A model generated the notes under the pieces. That model did not search any database. It had not been told where the DNA came from and was given only the letters and a program-made list of their open reading frames with translations. Shown here piece after piece: positions 15,532 through 23,844 of a stretch of DNA of 25,685 nucleotides. The DNA comes from JANOAR01 sp031411235. GTDB taxonomy: Bacteria > Verrucomicrobiota > Verrucomicrobiia > Verrucomicrobiales > Verrucomicrobiaceae. The stretch is from positions 1 to 25,685 of the forward strand of contig JANOAR010000076.1 in the NCBI GenBank assembly GCA_031411235.1, read 5' to 3'. How positions within the stretch are numbered: the stretch's first letter is position 1; every line of letters begins with the position of its first letter. A program made the translations under genes and the position numbers.

Positions 15532-15715
15532 TAAGCCAAGACTTCGGCCACTAGCGGCCAGGACGAATCGGCTAAAGCCTCGTAATCCAACGAGGCCAAC
15601 CTGCGCCTAGAAACGCTCGGCCCAAGGCAATGCATAGCCACGTTGGAGTACGAGGCTTTAGCCGATCTGCCCTTGTTCCATTAACATCCTTTCCCTGCGC
15701 CATGCCGCTGGCTGT
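15532..15715 (-). repeat. 184-bp stem-loop repeat element, copy B
   Basis: This has the same length as copy A at 77-260. Arms of 24 bp (15569-15592 and 15641-15664, one mismatch) enclose a 48-bp loop (15593-15640). The flanks are 37 bp left and 51 bp right, the mirror of copy A, and they match copy A only as reverse complement. The loop matches copy A directly at 42 of 48 positions. In the loop the inner stem is damaged on one side (GCCTAGA versus CCAAGGC). Confidence 0.85.
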
Positions 15716-15860
15716 GCCGTGCCGAGATGCCTTCCCATCAGTGGCCATTCGTGTTCATCCGTGGTTGCTCTGGGATGCCCTACCCGTACCCAAGAAGCTC
15801 GTTATCCATCTCCCGTTTTGATCCCACTCCCACCACTCCATCACCCCGTTCTTTTCCTGA

Positions 15861-15950
15861 GAAAGCCTTGCTCCCCTCATCGAGTCCTTCACCATCAAGG
15901 GCTTTGCGATGGATGACGAGCGCCTGAAAAACGACGGCTCCACCGCTTAG
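15861..15950 (+). pseudogene. Possible C-terminal remnant of an unknown gene
   Basis: A 29-codon open stretch reads ESLAPLIESFTIKGF and then AMDDERLKNDGSTA before TAG. Its hydrophilic, ordered look resembles a genuine protein tail more than translated spacer. It follows an in-frame stop and has no start codon of its own. Its TAG overlaps the stop of the converging monooxygenase. I do not recognise the family. Confidence 0.25.
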
Positions 15951-17137
15951 TGAAGGCTTGAGAACGGCCCCGTCTTCCCGCCCGCCATGGTCGCGGTCAT
16001 CTGGCGACGCAGGGGCGGGATGCTTTGGATGATGGGGAAAGCCAGGTCGCGCAGCCAGCCGAGGGGCAGGAGATCGGACTGGAAAAAGGGTGTCGTCCAG
16101 CGGGTGGCGAATTGGTAAAAGCGCAGATGCTTGCGCCGCACGGCGGAGTAGTGGGCGAGGGCTTGCGGCAGGGGCAAATGGGCAAGCGACTCCGCCAGCA
16201 CGGCGGCATCCATGAGGGCGAGATTCACGCCCTGGCCGAGCTGGGGGCTCAGGGCATGGGCTGCATCGCCGAGCACGGCGACGCGGTCGCCATGCCAGTG
16301 CTTCATGCACACGTCGTGATACACGGCGGTGGAGACTTGGTGATGGGACTCGATTTGACTGAGAAAGGCCTCGGCCTGCGGAGCCAGCGTGAGGATGCTT
16401 CGCTTCCACGGTTCGAGCGGCGTCTGCCGCCAGCGCTCGACTTGATCCAGCCGAATGCTCCAAAACATGCTGAGCAAATCCTTCGTCGTGCCTGTGGGCA
16501 GGAAGCCCGTCAACTCGCGTGTGGAGCCGACGCATTGCCACAGCACACGCGGGTCAAAGTCGGGTGAGCGGGTGCCGATAAACCACAGTGCGCCCCAGGG
16601 ATAACGACTGACGCGTGAGGGCACACCGCACTGGTCTCGTAACGTCGAATGCGCTCCATCGCAGATCAGCACGAGGTCGTATGGGCCATGGCGGGTGCCA
16701 CGACTGTCGTGCAGGGAGGGTCGCTGCGCGGCATCGCGAGTGAGCCGCTGCATCTCCACATCCCAGTGCATCGCGACTCCATCGCCCTCGGCAGCCGCCA
16801 ACAAATGATCGAGCAACAAAGCGCGATGGGTGCCTGCGCCGTAGAGCCCCGCGCCCAACTCGTCGTAGGGCAGTTGCATCAGCACACGGCCCGAGCGGGT
16901 GCGGCAGTGCAGTTTTTCAACCTTGGCGACATGCGGCAGCAGGGCTTCTTCCAGGCCGAGCTGCCGCAGCACTGACATGCCCGTGGGTTGCAGCAGGAAG
17001 CCAGCGCCCACGGGCAGCTTCTGTGGCGCACGCTCAAAGAGCGCGATCTCATGCCCCGCTCGTGCGAGGAAAATCGCGGCGGCAGGTCCCGCTGTGCCAG
17101 AGCCGACGATGGCAATTTTCAAAGAGGAGGCGTTCAT
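15947..17137 (-). CDS. FAD-dependent aromatic-type monooxygenase
   Basis: A 396-residue flavoprotein of the PHBH-like (FAD_binding_3) group, which uses NAD(P)H and oxygen to hydroxylate a small, often aromatic or polyketide-like substrate. The N-terminal Rossmann motif is IVGSGTAGPAAA (10-21), with the conserved acidic residue of the first fold in FER (34-36). The DG motif is CDGAHS (159-164). The flavin-ribityl motif is GDAAHALSPQLGQG (290-303). No other domain is fused and the C-terminus ends GKTGPFSSLH. It starts 17 bp after the stop of the upstream peptidase gene, so the two form an operon. The substrate cannot be read from sequence. The last codons are duplicated at 14948. Confidence 0.88.
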   Translation of the reverse strand: MNASSLKIAIVGSGTAGPAAAIFLARAGHEIALFERAPQKLPVGAGFLLQPTGMSVLRQLGLEEALLPHVAKVEKLHCRTRSGRVLMQLPYDELGAGLYGAGTHRALLLDHLLAAAEGDGVAMHWDVEMQRLTRDAAQRPSLHDSRGTRHGPYDLVLICDGAHSTLRDQCGVPSRVSRYPWGALWFIGTRSPDFDPRVLWQCVGSTRELTGFLPTGTTKDLLSMFWSIRLDQVERWRQTPLEPWKRSILTLAPQAEAFLSQIESHHQVSTAVYHDVCMKHWHGDRVAVLGDAAHALSPQLGQGVNLALMDAAVLAESLAHLPLPQALAHYSAVRRKHLRFYQFATRWTTPFFQSDLLPLGWLRDLAFPIIQSIPPLRRQMTATMAGGKTGPFSSLH

Positions 17138-17154
17138 CAGTTCACGGTGCTCCG

Positions 17155-18297
17155 TTAGGTGAATCGCAGAATGAAATTTCGATAGAACTCGAACGCCTTC
17201 TCCACCTGCGCTAGCTCCACGAACTCGACGGCAGAGTGGGCTTGGTCGATGCTGCCGGGGCCGATGACGAGACTGGGGATTCCTTGGCGCGAGAGCTTGC
17301 TGGCATCGCTGCCGAAGGGCACACCGCAGAGTGTTCCATCGAGTCCCATCTCATCGAGCAGCGTGCTGGCGAGCTGTGCAGCCGCGCTATCGGCGGCAGT
17401 TTCCAGGGCCTCATCAGTGAGCAGCGGCGGGTCTTCTATGAAGACATCCAGCGTGGGATGCTGTGCTTTCATGGCATCGAGAAGTCGCTGATAATGGGCG
17501 AGCACATCGGCTGTTTTTTCGCCGGGCAGCAGGCGTCGGTCGATCTCGATGGCACACTCGTCCGGCACGAAGTTCACCTGCACACCGCCGCGAATGACGC
17601 CGACATTGCACGTCGCGGGGCCGAGCAACGGATGCTCGTGGGCGGCGAGGCGCTGGTGATCCTCCTCCAGTGCGAGAATCACTCGTGCCATGTGGTTGAT
17701 CGCATTCACGCCGAGGTGCGGCTTCGAGCTGTGCGCTGCCTTGCCGCATACCCTCATGCGAAAGCGCAGCACGCCCTTGCTCGCGATGACGGCCCGCAGG
17801 CCCGTGGGCTCGGCGACCAGAGCGGCATGGGCAGTGAGGCCTTCGCAGAGCTTCACCACACCGCGATACGAGTATTCTTCATCGACCACCGCAGCCAGCC
17901 ACACCTCGCACGGCGGCTGGATGCCCTCTTCATGCAATGAGGCCGCGGCGTGCATCATCGCCGCGAGCCCGGCCTTGGTATCGCAACTGCCACGGCCCAA
18001 CATTTTGCCCTCGGTGATGGTTGGCTCAAAGGGCGGGATGCTCATGCCTGCCACGCTCACCGTGTCCATGTGGGCTTCGAGAATCACGCGCCGTAAAGCA
18101 TCGCGCCCCGGCAGCCGCGCAATGATATTGGGCCGATGGGGAAAGACCTCCTGCTCCCACACTTCGATGCCGCGTTGCTCGAAAAAACGCCGCACCCATG
18201 TCGCGATCTCACGCTCACCGGGGCCGCCTTCATAGGATGAGTTGACGCTGTTGATGCTCACCAAGTCGGCGAGGGTCTGGATGAGGGGAGAAGGCAT
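17155..18297 (-). CDS. M20-family metallopeptidase/deacylase (ArgE/DapE type)
   Basis: A 380-residue cytosolic di-zinc hydrolase. The metal ligands and catalytic residues are complete: HMD (His76, Asp78), GRGSCDTKAG with bridging Asp106, DEE (Glu140/141), AEPTG (Glu163), and the C-terminal His354 in DQAHSAVEF. The dimerisation domain lies in the middle, with the conserved GKAAHSSKPHLGVNA. Members deacylate N-acetyl-ornithine or succinyl-diaminopimelate, or cleave carboxypeptidase-type substrates; which one applies here is open. I start it at MPSPLIQTLADLV (18297), since the longer frame to 18489 crosses the divergent gene. It is co-transcribed with the monooxygenase and divergent from the DUF1549/DUF1553 gene over 70 bp. 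Confidence 0.9.
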   Translation of the reverse strand: MPSPLIQTLADLVSINSVNSSYEGGPGEREIATWVRRFFEQRGIEVWEQEVFPHRPNIIARLPGRDALRRVILEAHMDTVSVAGMSIPPFEPTITEGKMLGRGSCDTKAGLAAMMHAAASLHEEGIQPPCEVWLAAVVDEEYSYRGVVKLCEGLTAHAALVAEPTGLRAVIASKGVLRFRMRVCGKAAHSSKPHLGVNAINHMARVILALEEDHQRLAAHEHPLLGPATCNVGVIRGGVQVNFVPDECAIEIDRRLLPGEKTADVLAHYQRLLDAMKAQHPTLDVFIEDPPLLTDEALETAADSAAAQLASTLLDEMGLDGTLCGVPFGSDASKLSRQGIPSLVIGPGSIDQAHSAVEFVELAQVEKAFEFYRNFILRFT

Positions 18298-18367
18298 GTG
18301 TCGTGATGATGACGAGTGGAGTCCGCCGATGCAAGAGCGCAGCCCTCGAAGCCGTAGGTTTTGGCCC

Positions 18368-21163
18368 ATGCTTTTCTGTTCATCATCAGCGTCACGCACG
18401 ACTGGCCTCGTGCTCGCGTGGAGCCTGCTGGCAGGTGCCGCACTGGCGGCGCTGACGCCGGAGCAGACGGAGTTTTTCGAGAAACGCATCCGCCCGCTGC
18501 TCGCGGAGAAGTGCTACGAATGCCACAGCGAGGCGAAGAAAATCAAAGGTGGCCTCGCGCTGGATCATCGCGAAGCCTTGCTGCGTGGCGGCGATTCTGG
18601 GCAGGCGCTGGTCGCAGGCGAGCCGGACAAGAGCAAGCTCATCGAGGCGGTGCGTTATAAGAATCGCGATCTGCAAATGCCGCCCAAGGGAGCACTCAGC
18701 GAGGGTCAGATCCGTGATCTCGAAGCCTGGGTCAAGATGGGGGCACCCGATCCTCGCGAGAAGAGTGTTGTTGCTGGCCCAACCAAACTTCAAGGGCTCA
18801 GCATTGATGCGGGACGCAAGTTTTGGTCCTTCCAGCCGCTCACCAATCCATCGCCGCCAGCGGTAAAAAACACCGCCTGGGTGAGGACACCCGTGGATGC
18901 CTTCATCCTCTCCGAACTGGAAAAAAATGGGCTGCAACCCGCTGCGCCAGCGGACAAACGCACGCTGCTTCGTCGCGCCACCTTCGATCTCACAGGCCTA
19001 CCACCGACGCCGGAGCAGATCGCTCAGTTTATAAGTGATGACTCACCCGAGGCCTTCAGCGATGTCGTGGAGCGCCTGCTGGCCTCGCCGCAGTATGGCG
19101 AGCGCTGGGGCCGCCACTGGCTCGATGTCGCCCGCTATGCCGACTCGAATGGCATGGATGAAAACATCGCCTTTGGCCATGCGTGGCGTTATCGCGACTA
19201 CGTGGTGCAGGCCTTCAACGACGACAAACCCTTCGACCAATTCCTCGTCGAACAGATTGCGGGCGACTTGTTGCCCGCCTCGCAGCAGCGCACGCGTGAA
19301 GAATGCCTCACCGCCACGGGCTTCCTCGCTCTCGGTGCGCGAGTGCTGGCCGAGCCAGACGTGCGCAAGCTAGAGATGGACATCATCGACGAACAACTCG
19401 ACACGCTCGGTAAGGCCTTCCTCGGCATGACTTTCGGCTGCTGCCGCTGCCATGATCACAAATTCGACCCCATGCCGACGGCGGACTACTACGCGATGGC
19501 GGCGATCTTCCGCAGCACTCGCAGCTTGAGTGAGGAGAAGATCGGGGTGATCAAATTATGGTACGAGCACTCGCTCGCCACCCCCGAACAACTGGCGGCG
19601 AAGAAGGCCCACGAGGCGCGGGTGAAAGAGCAGACCGCAAAGCTGACGAAGCTGACCACCGAGCTGCGGGCGAAGCTGAAGGACGAGCTGCACAGCCACG
19701 CGGCAGACTACCTCGCGGCTGCTGCCGAGCTGCCGGATGATCCTGCGTATGCGACGGTGCAGAGCCTTGCCACCCAGCGAGGGCTCCGCGCTCGCTACCT
19801 GCTCACCTGCCGTCTCTACCTCGCTCGCAATCGCGAACACCCCGTCTATGCCGAGTGGCGCGAACTCACCGCCGCAGGCAAGCCGGGTGCCATTCGCGAG
19901 CACTATGCCAAGCTCTTCCATGACACCGCCACGGCTTTGAATGAAGCCAAGGCCAAGGATGCCAAAGCGGAAAAACCGACCGAGCCCACTCTCGCCGCCG
20001 CGTATGAGGCGCTGAACGACATCGCGGGTATCCTGGCCATACCCGACAAGGACGCGAATGCCTTCGATGAAGACATGCTCGCATCCGTCGAGCAGATGAA
20101 GGACTCGCTGATGGTGATCGAAGACAAGACGCCCGATCCCCCCGCGCTGATGGGCGTGACCGATGGCGCTATCGCCAAGACCCTGCCCATTCACATTCGC
20201 GGCAGTTACCTCACCCTGGGCAAATCCATCGCGCGCGGTTTCCCCGAAGTCATGCGCACCTCCTTCACCCCACCCGTGCTGCCAGCGAAACAGAGTGGTC
20301 GCCTGGAACTCGCTCGCTGGATGGCCAGCAGCGAGCATCCACTCACCGCACGCGTGGCGGTGAATCGCCTCTGGCGCTGGCATTTCGGGCGCGGCATCGT
20401 CGCGAGCACGGACAACTTTGGCGTCCTCGGCGACAAGCCATCGCACCCGGCGTTGCTTGATTGGCTGGCTCGCACCTTCATCGAAAATGACTGGAGCATG
20501 AAGGACATGCATCGGCTGATGATGCGGTCGTCGGTGTATCGGATGGCCAGCACCCAGCCCTCGGCGGATGAGCCTTCCTCAGCGCCGAATCCCTTGCTGA
20601 TCGACCCCGAGAACAAACTGCTCTGGCACGCCAACCTCCAGCGGCTGGAGGCCGAGGAGATACGCGATGCGCTGCTCGCCGCGAGCGGTTCCCTGAGCAC
20701 TGAGGTTGGCGGCAAGACCATCCCACTGCGCAATCGCGAGTTCGTCTTCAATCACACATCGAAGGATCACACCACCTACGAAACCCCGCGCCGTGCCCTG
20801 TATTTGCCCATCGTGCGCAATCATCTCTACGACATGCTGGAGCAGTTCGACTACCCCGACCCAACGATGCCCACCGGTAGTCGCAACGCCACCGTCGTCG
20901 CGCCGCAAGCGCTCATCATGCTCAACTCACCCGTGGCGCTAGAGGCGGCGAGACGCCTCGCGACGAAGCTCTGTGCGATGACCGCGATCACGGAAGAAGC
21001 CCGCGTGCAGCAGGCCTACGCCGCGCTGTATGGCCGTGAAGCGAGCACGAGCGAGACACAGCGTGCCTTGGCTTTTTTAACCGCGCAGCCCGAGCGCACA
21101 GAAGCCTGGTCGCTCCTCTGCCACACGCTCATGGCCGCGAATGAATTTATCTACCTGCGATGA
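18368..21163 (+). CDS. Exported cytochrome-type DUF1549/DUF1553 (PSCyt2/PSD1) protein
   Basis: A 931-residue exported protein. The signal peptide spans about 1-28 (hydrophobic LVLAWSLLAGAALAA). It is followed by a planctomycete-type cytochrome C domain with heme motif CYECH (49-53) and MPPKGALS. DUF1549 follows (about 170-390, including RRATFDLTGLPPTPEQI and a second CxxCH, CRCHDHKFDP from 359), then an alpha-helical, Lys/Glu/Ala-rich insert. DUF1553 closes it (about 645-900, including ARWMASSEHPLTARVAVNRL). I start at the ATG at 18368, where the signal peptide begins. Such proteins occur in many copies in Planctomycetes and Verrucomicrobia, coupled to a DUF1501 protein, often near sulfatases or glycan-degradation genes. 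The biochemical role is unknown; electron transfer during polymer oxidation is a guess. Confidence 0.93.
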   Translation: MLFCSSSASRTTGLVLAWSLLAGAALAALTPEQTEFFEKRIRPLLAEKCYECHSEAKKIKGGLALDHREALLRGGDSGQALVAGEPDKSKLIEAVRYKNRDLQMPPKGALSEGQIRDLEAWVKMGAPDPREKSVVAGPTKLQGLSIDAGRKFWSFQPLTNPSPPAVKNTAWVRTPVDAFILSELEKNGLQPAAPADKRTLLRRATFDLTGLPPTPEQIAQFISDDSPEAFSDVVERLLASPQYGERWGRHWLDVARYADSNGMDENIAFGHAWRYRDYVVQAFNDDKPFDQFLVEQIAGDLLPASQQRTREECLTATGFLALGARVLAEPDVRKLEMDIIDEQLDTLGKAFLGMTFGCCRCHDHKFDPMPTADYYAMAAIFRSTRSLSEEKIGVIKLWYEHSLATPEQLAAKKAHEARVKEQTAKLTKLTTELRAKLKDELHSHAADYLAAAAELPDDPAYATVQSLATQRGLRARYLLTCRLYLARNREHPVYAEWRELTAAGKPGAIREHYAKLFHDTATALNEAKAKDAKAEKPTEPTLAAAYEALNDIAGILAIPDKDANAFDEDMLASVEQMKDSLMVIEDKTPDPPALMGVTDGAIAKTLPIHIRGSYLTLGKSIARGFPEVMRTSFTPPVLPAKQSGRLELARWMASSEHPLTARVAVNRLWRWHFGRGIVASTDNFGVLGDKPSHPALLDWLARTFIENDWSMKDMHRLMMRSSVYRMASTQPSADEPSSAPNPLLIDPENKLLWHANLQRLEAEEIRDALLAASGSLSTEVGGKTIPLRNREFVFNHTSKDHTTYETPRRALYLPIVRNHLYDMLEQFDYPDPTMPTGSRNATVVAPQALIMLNSPVALEAARRLATKLCAMTAITEEARVQQAYAALYGREASTSETQRALAFLTAQPERTEAWSLLCHTLMAANEFIYLR

Positions 21164-22581
21164 ACACCCCCTCTCCATCCAGTCTCTCACGCCGCGCCGT
21201 GCTGCAAGGCAGCGCCGCTGGCTTCGGCCATCTCGCGCTCGCGGCGATGCTGGCACCGCAGGAAGCCAGCGCCTCCACCGTCGCCAATGCCCTCGCGGCG
21301 AAGCAGCCGCATTTCCCCGCACGGGCCAAGCGCGTCATCTTCCTTTTCATGAAAGGCGGGCCATCGCATGTGGACACCTTCGACCCCAAGCCACTGCTCA
21401 CGCGTGATGACGGCGGCAAGTATCCCTTCGAGCAGCCACGCATTCAATTTGCCGCCACCGGCCTGCTGTTAAAATCGCCGTGGAAGTTCAAGCAGTATGG
21501 CCAGAGCGGGCTGCCCGTGAGCGAGCTGTTCCCCAACGTCGCCCAGTGTGTGGATGAGCTGTGCATCATCCGCTCCATGCACGGCACCAATCCCGCGCAC
21601 GGCGGTGCCGCGCTGAAGCTGCACACCGGCAGCGACACGCAGGTGCGGCCCAGCATGGGCTCATGGATCACCTATGGCCTGGGCACCGAGAATGAAAACC
21701 TGCCCGGCTTCATCACCATCTGTCCCACGCTCGCGCACGGCGGCGTCAACAACTGGGGCGCGGCCTTCCTGCCTGCCTACTGCCAGGGCACGCCCATCGG
21801 CAACGCCGCCATCCCATCCGAGCAAGCCGTCGTGAAGCACATCCACAACGCCAAGCTAACCTCCGCGATGCAGCGCCAGCAGCTTGAATTCCTCGCCGAG
21901 GCCAATCACAAGCACCTCGGCCTTACCGGCCCCAATCTCGCCCTCGAAGGCCGCATCAACTCCTTTGAACTCGCCTTCCGTATGCAGATGTCCATGCCCG
22001 AGGCGCAGGATGTCTCCAGCGAGAGCGAGGCCACCCGCAAGCTCTACGGCATGGACAATCCCGTGACCGCGAACTTTGGTCGCCAGTGCCTCATGGCGCG
22101 ACGCTTCGCCGAGCGCGGCGTGCGCTTCATTCAAGTCACCCATAGCGATAGCGAGGTGCAGTGGGATCAGCACGGCAACCTCTACAAGAACCACAGCAAA
22201 AACGCCATGGAAGTGGACAAGCCCATCGCTGGCTTGCTGAAGGACTTGAAAGCACGCGGCCTGCTCGAAGACACACTCGTCATCTGGGGCGGCGAGTTTG
22301 GCCGCACGCCCACGGCCCAGGGGAAAGATGGCCGCGACCACAACCCCAATGGCTTCACCATGTGGCTCGCCGGTGGCGGTGTGAAGCGCGGCATCGCCCA
22401 CGGTGCCACCGACGACTACGGCTACTTCGCCCAGGAAAACAAAGTCCACATCCACGACCTACACGCCACCATCCTCGCCCTGCTCGGCATGAACCACGAA
22501 AAGCTCACCCATCGCTACGCAGGCCGCGACTTCCGCCTCACCGATGTCGAAGGCCATGTGGTGAAGGAAATCTTCGCCTGA
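21160..22581 (+). CDS. Tat-exported DUF1501 protein
   Basis: A 473-residue protein with a twin-arginine signal (SRRAVLQGSAAGF, Arg11-Arg12, hydrophobic LALAAML, cleavage near ASA). The body is DUF1501, an alkaline-phosphatase/sulfatase-like fold. The visible family blocks are FLFMKGGPSHVDTFDPKP, HGTNPAHGGAALKLHTGSD and WGGEFGRTPTAQGKDGRDH (from 376). Its ATG overlaps the stop of the DUF1549/DUF1553 gene (ATGA, 21160-21163), so the two are made together. The tight pairing and separate export routes (Tat here, Sec for the heme protein) suggest a folded, cofactor-bearing partner. Substrate unknown. Confidence 0.93.
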   Translation: MNTPSPSSLSRRAVLQGSAAGFGHLALAAMLAPQEASASTVANALAAKQPHFPARAKRVIFLFMKGGPSHVDTFDPKPLLTRDDGGKYPFEQPRIQFAATGLLLKSPWKFKQYGQSGLPVSELFPNVAQCVDELCIIRSMHGTNPAHGGAALKLHTGSDTQVRPSMGSWITYGLGTENENLPGFITICPTLAHGGVNNWGAAFLPAYCQGTPIGNAAIPSEQAVVKHIHNAKLTSAMQRQQLEFLAEANHKHLGLTGPNLALEGRINSFELAFRMQMSMPEAQDVSSESEATRKLYGMDNPVTANFGRQCLMARRFAERGVRFIQVTHSDSEVQWDQHGNLYKNHSKNAMEVDKPIAGLLKDLKARGLLEDTLVIWGGEFGRTPTAQGKDGRDHNPNGFTMWLAGGGVKRGIAHGATDDYGYFAQENKVHIHDLHATILALLGMNHEKLTHRYAGRDFRLTDVEGHVVKEIFA

Positions 22582-22585
22582 GCCC

Positions 22586-23791
22586 CTACTTCACCGGCGC
22601 ATTCTTGAAGGCATAGATCACGCCATCATCTGCGCCGAAGATGATGAAGTCGCCTGCCACCGCCGCGCTGGTTTTCACAGCGGCCCCGATCTCGTACTTC
22701 CACTGCTCTTGGCCATTGCTCACATCGACGCTGTACACATAGCCATCGTCGCTGCCGAAGATCGCCGATGTCCCGCCGCACACCACCGGCGAGCTGTCGA
22801 TGCGGTCGCGGGTCTTGAACTCCCACAAGCCCTTCCCCGTGACGCGGTCGATACCGTGTAGGCGTTTGTCGCGGCCTGCGGCGATGATCTTGTTCTCCAT
22901 GATCGCGGGCGCGGCGTAGTATTCAAAATCGCGCTCGCCGTACTGCCAGACCTTCGCGCCATCGGCCATGGCGTAGGCTTCGACGCGGAAACCGTAGTGC
23001 GTCACATAGACCACGCCTCGATCCATCGCCACGTTGTTGCCGATGTAGGCCCCCGCGTCGATCTCCTTCAAGACCTTGCCCGTCGCCGCATCATAGACGT
23101 GCAGCAGCGCATCGCAGCCGCCCACGCACACCTTGCCCTCGGCCACCGCGCTACCGCCGTTGATGTAGTTGCTCGTCTCCGCCTCCCAGACCTTTTTGCC
23201 ATCGGCGGCATTCAGGCAGTAGAGCTTGTAGTCGTAGCTGCCGATGAGCACGCGCTCGGCCTTCGCCGCAGGATCGCTCCATACATTCACCGCCGCATGG
23301 ATCTCGCCATCCGTCTCAAAGCGCCACACCTCCTTGCCCGTGTCCGCATTCCACGCATACACAAAGCCGTCGATACTGCCCGCGATGACGAGCGCCCCGG
23401 CGAAGCCCGCCGCCCCGTCGAAGCCCCCCTTCGGAGCCTTCGCCTGCCACACCTCCTTGCCCGTCAGCAGGTCCAGGCAGAAGAACGTGCCATCCTTATT
23501 GCCCGCATACACCTTGCCCGCTCGCACCACCGCACTGGCCACCATCATCTCCGGCTTGCCCTTCGGTTTCTCCATCGACTTGAAGCTCCACGCCAGCTCT
23601 AAAGGAAGGCGTAGGCTCGTCGCGCAGATGCCCGTCATCTCCGGGTTCGCCCGGCTATAAATCCAGTCGCCCGTCGCCTGGGCAGTGCAGGCCGACGGCC
23701 CACCCACAGTCACCGCGAGGAATAGCCCCAGCCCACCCGCGCGGCTCACCCACCCTGCCCTTTTTCCCACCCTGCATTGCCTTGTGATCAT
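22586..23791 (-). CDS. Exported PQQ-type beta-propeller protein
   Basis: A 401-residue protein with an N-terminal signal (basic start, then GLGLFLAVTVGG) and seven or so propeller blades. Each blade ends in the tryptophan-docking pattern: TGKEVWQAK, TGKEVWRFE, DGKKVWEAE, DGAKVWQYG, TGKGLWEFK and NGQEQWKYE. It is the size of a PQQ-like/BamB-like propeller, but I see no catalytic residues of a PQQ dehydrogenase, so it may be a scaffold or sensor. It converges on the DUF1501 gene with only four bases between the stops, and is divergent from the CxxC protein. I prefer the start at 23791 (MITRQC) over 23812, since it leaves room for a promoter. Confidence 0.85.
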   Translation of the reverse strand: MITRQCRVGKRAGWVSRAGGLGLFLAVTVGGPSACTAQATGDWIYSRANPEMTGICATSLRLPLELAWSFKSMEKPKGKPEMMVASAVVRAGKVYAGNKDGTFFCLDLLTGKEVWQAKAPKGGFDGAAGFAGALVIAGSIDGFVYAWNADTGKEVWRFETDGEIHAAVNVWSDPAAKAERVLIGSYDYKLYCLNAADGKKVWEAETSNYINGGSAVAEGKVCVGGCDALLHVYDAATGKVLKEIDAGAYIGNNVAMDRGVVYVTHYGFRVEAYAMADGAKVWQYGERDFEYYAAPAIMENKIIAAGRDKRLHGIDRVTGKGLWEFKTRDRIDSSPVVCGGTSAIFGSDDGYVYSVDVSNGQEQWKYEIGAAVKTSAAVAGDFIIFGADDGVIYAFKNAPVK

Positions 23792-23844
23792 AAATAAAAA
23801 TGTCCCTGACAAACGCGAACGCCATCACCAATGTTGCCACAGCC

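Larger units (their letters stand above)
14908..15946. other. Degenerate intergenic region with relics and repeats
   Basis: There is no convincing intact gene. In order it holds a duplicate of the C-terminal codons of the monooxygenase (14948-15025), a 21-bp repeat array (15127-15336), the second 184-bp stem-loop element (15532-15715), a short motif pair ATTCGTGTTCATCCGTGG at about 15748-15765, and a possible C-terminal remnant of a plus-strand gene (15861-15950). It looks like a site where a duplicated or lost gene block was replaced by repeats. Confidence 0.65.

Noticed and set aside
15393..15641. 82-codon minus-strand frame resembling the frame at 18-200 (both start MA.HCLGPSV)
   Set aside because: The likeness comes from the shared loop and arm of the two 184-bp stem-loop elements, and it ends where the element ends.
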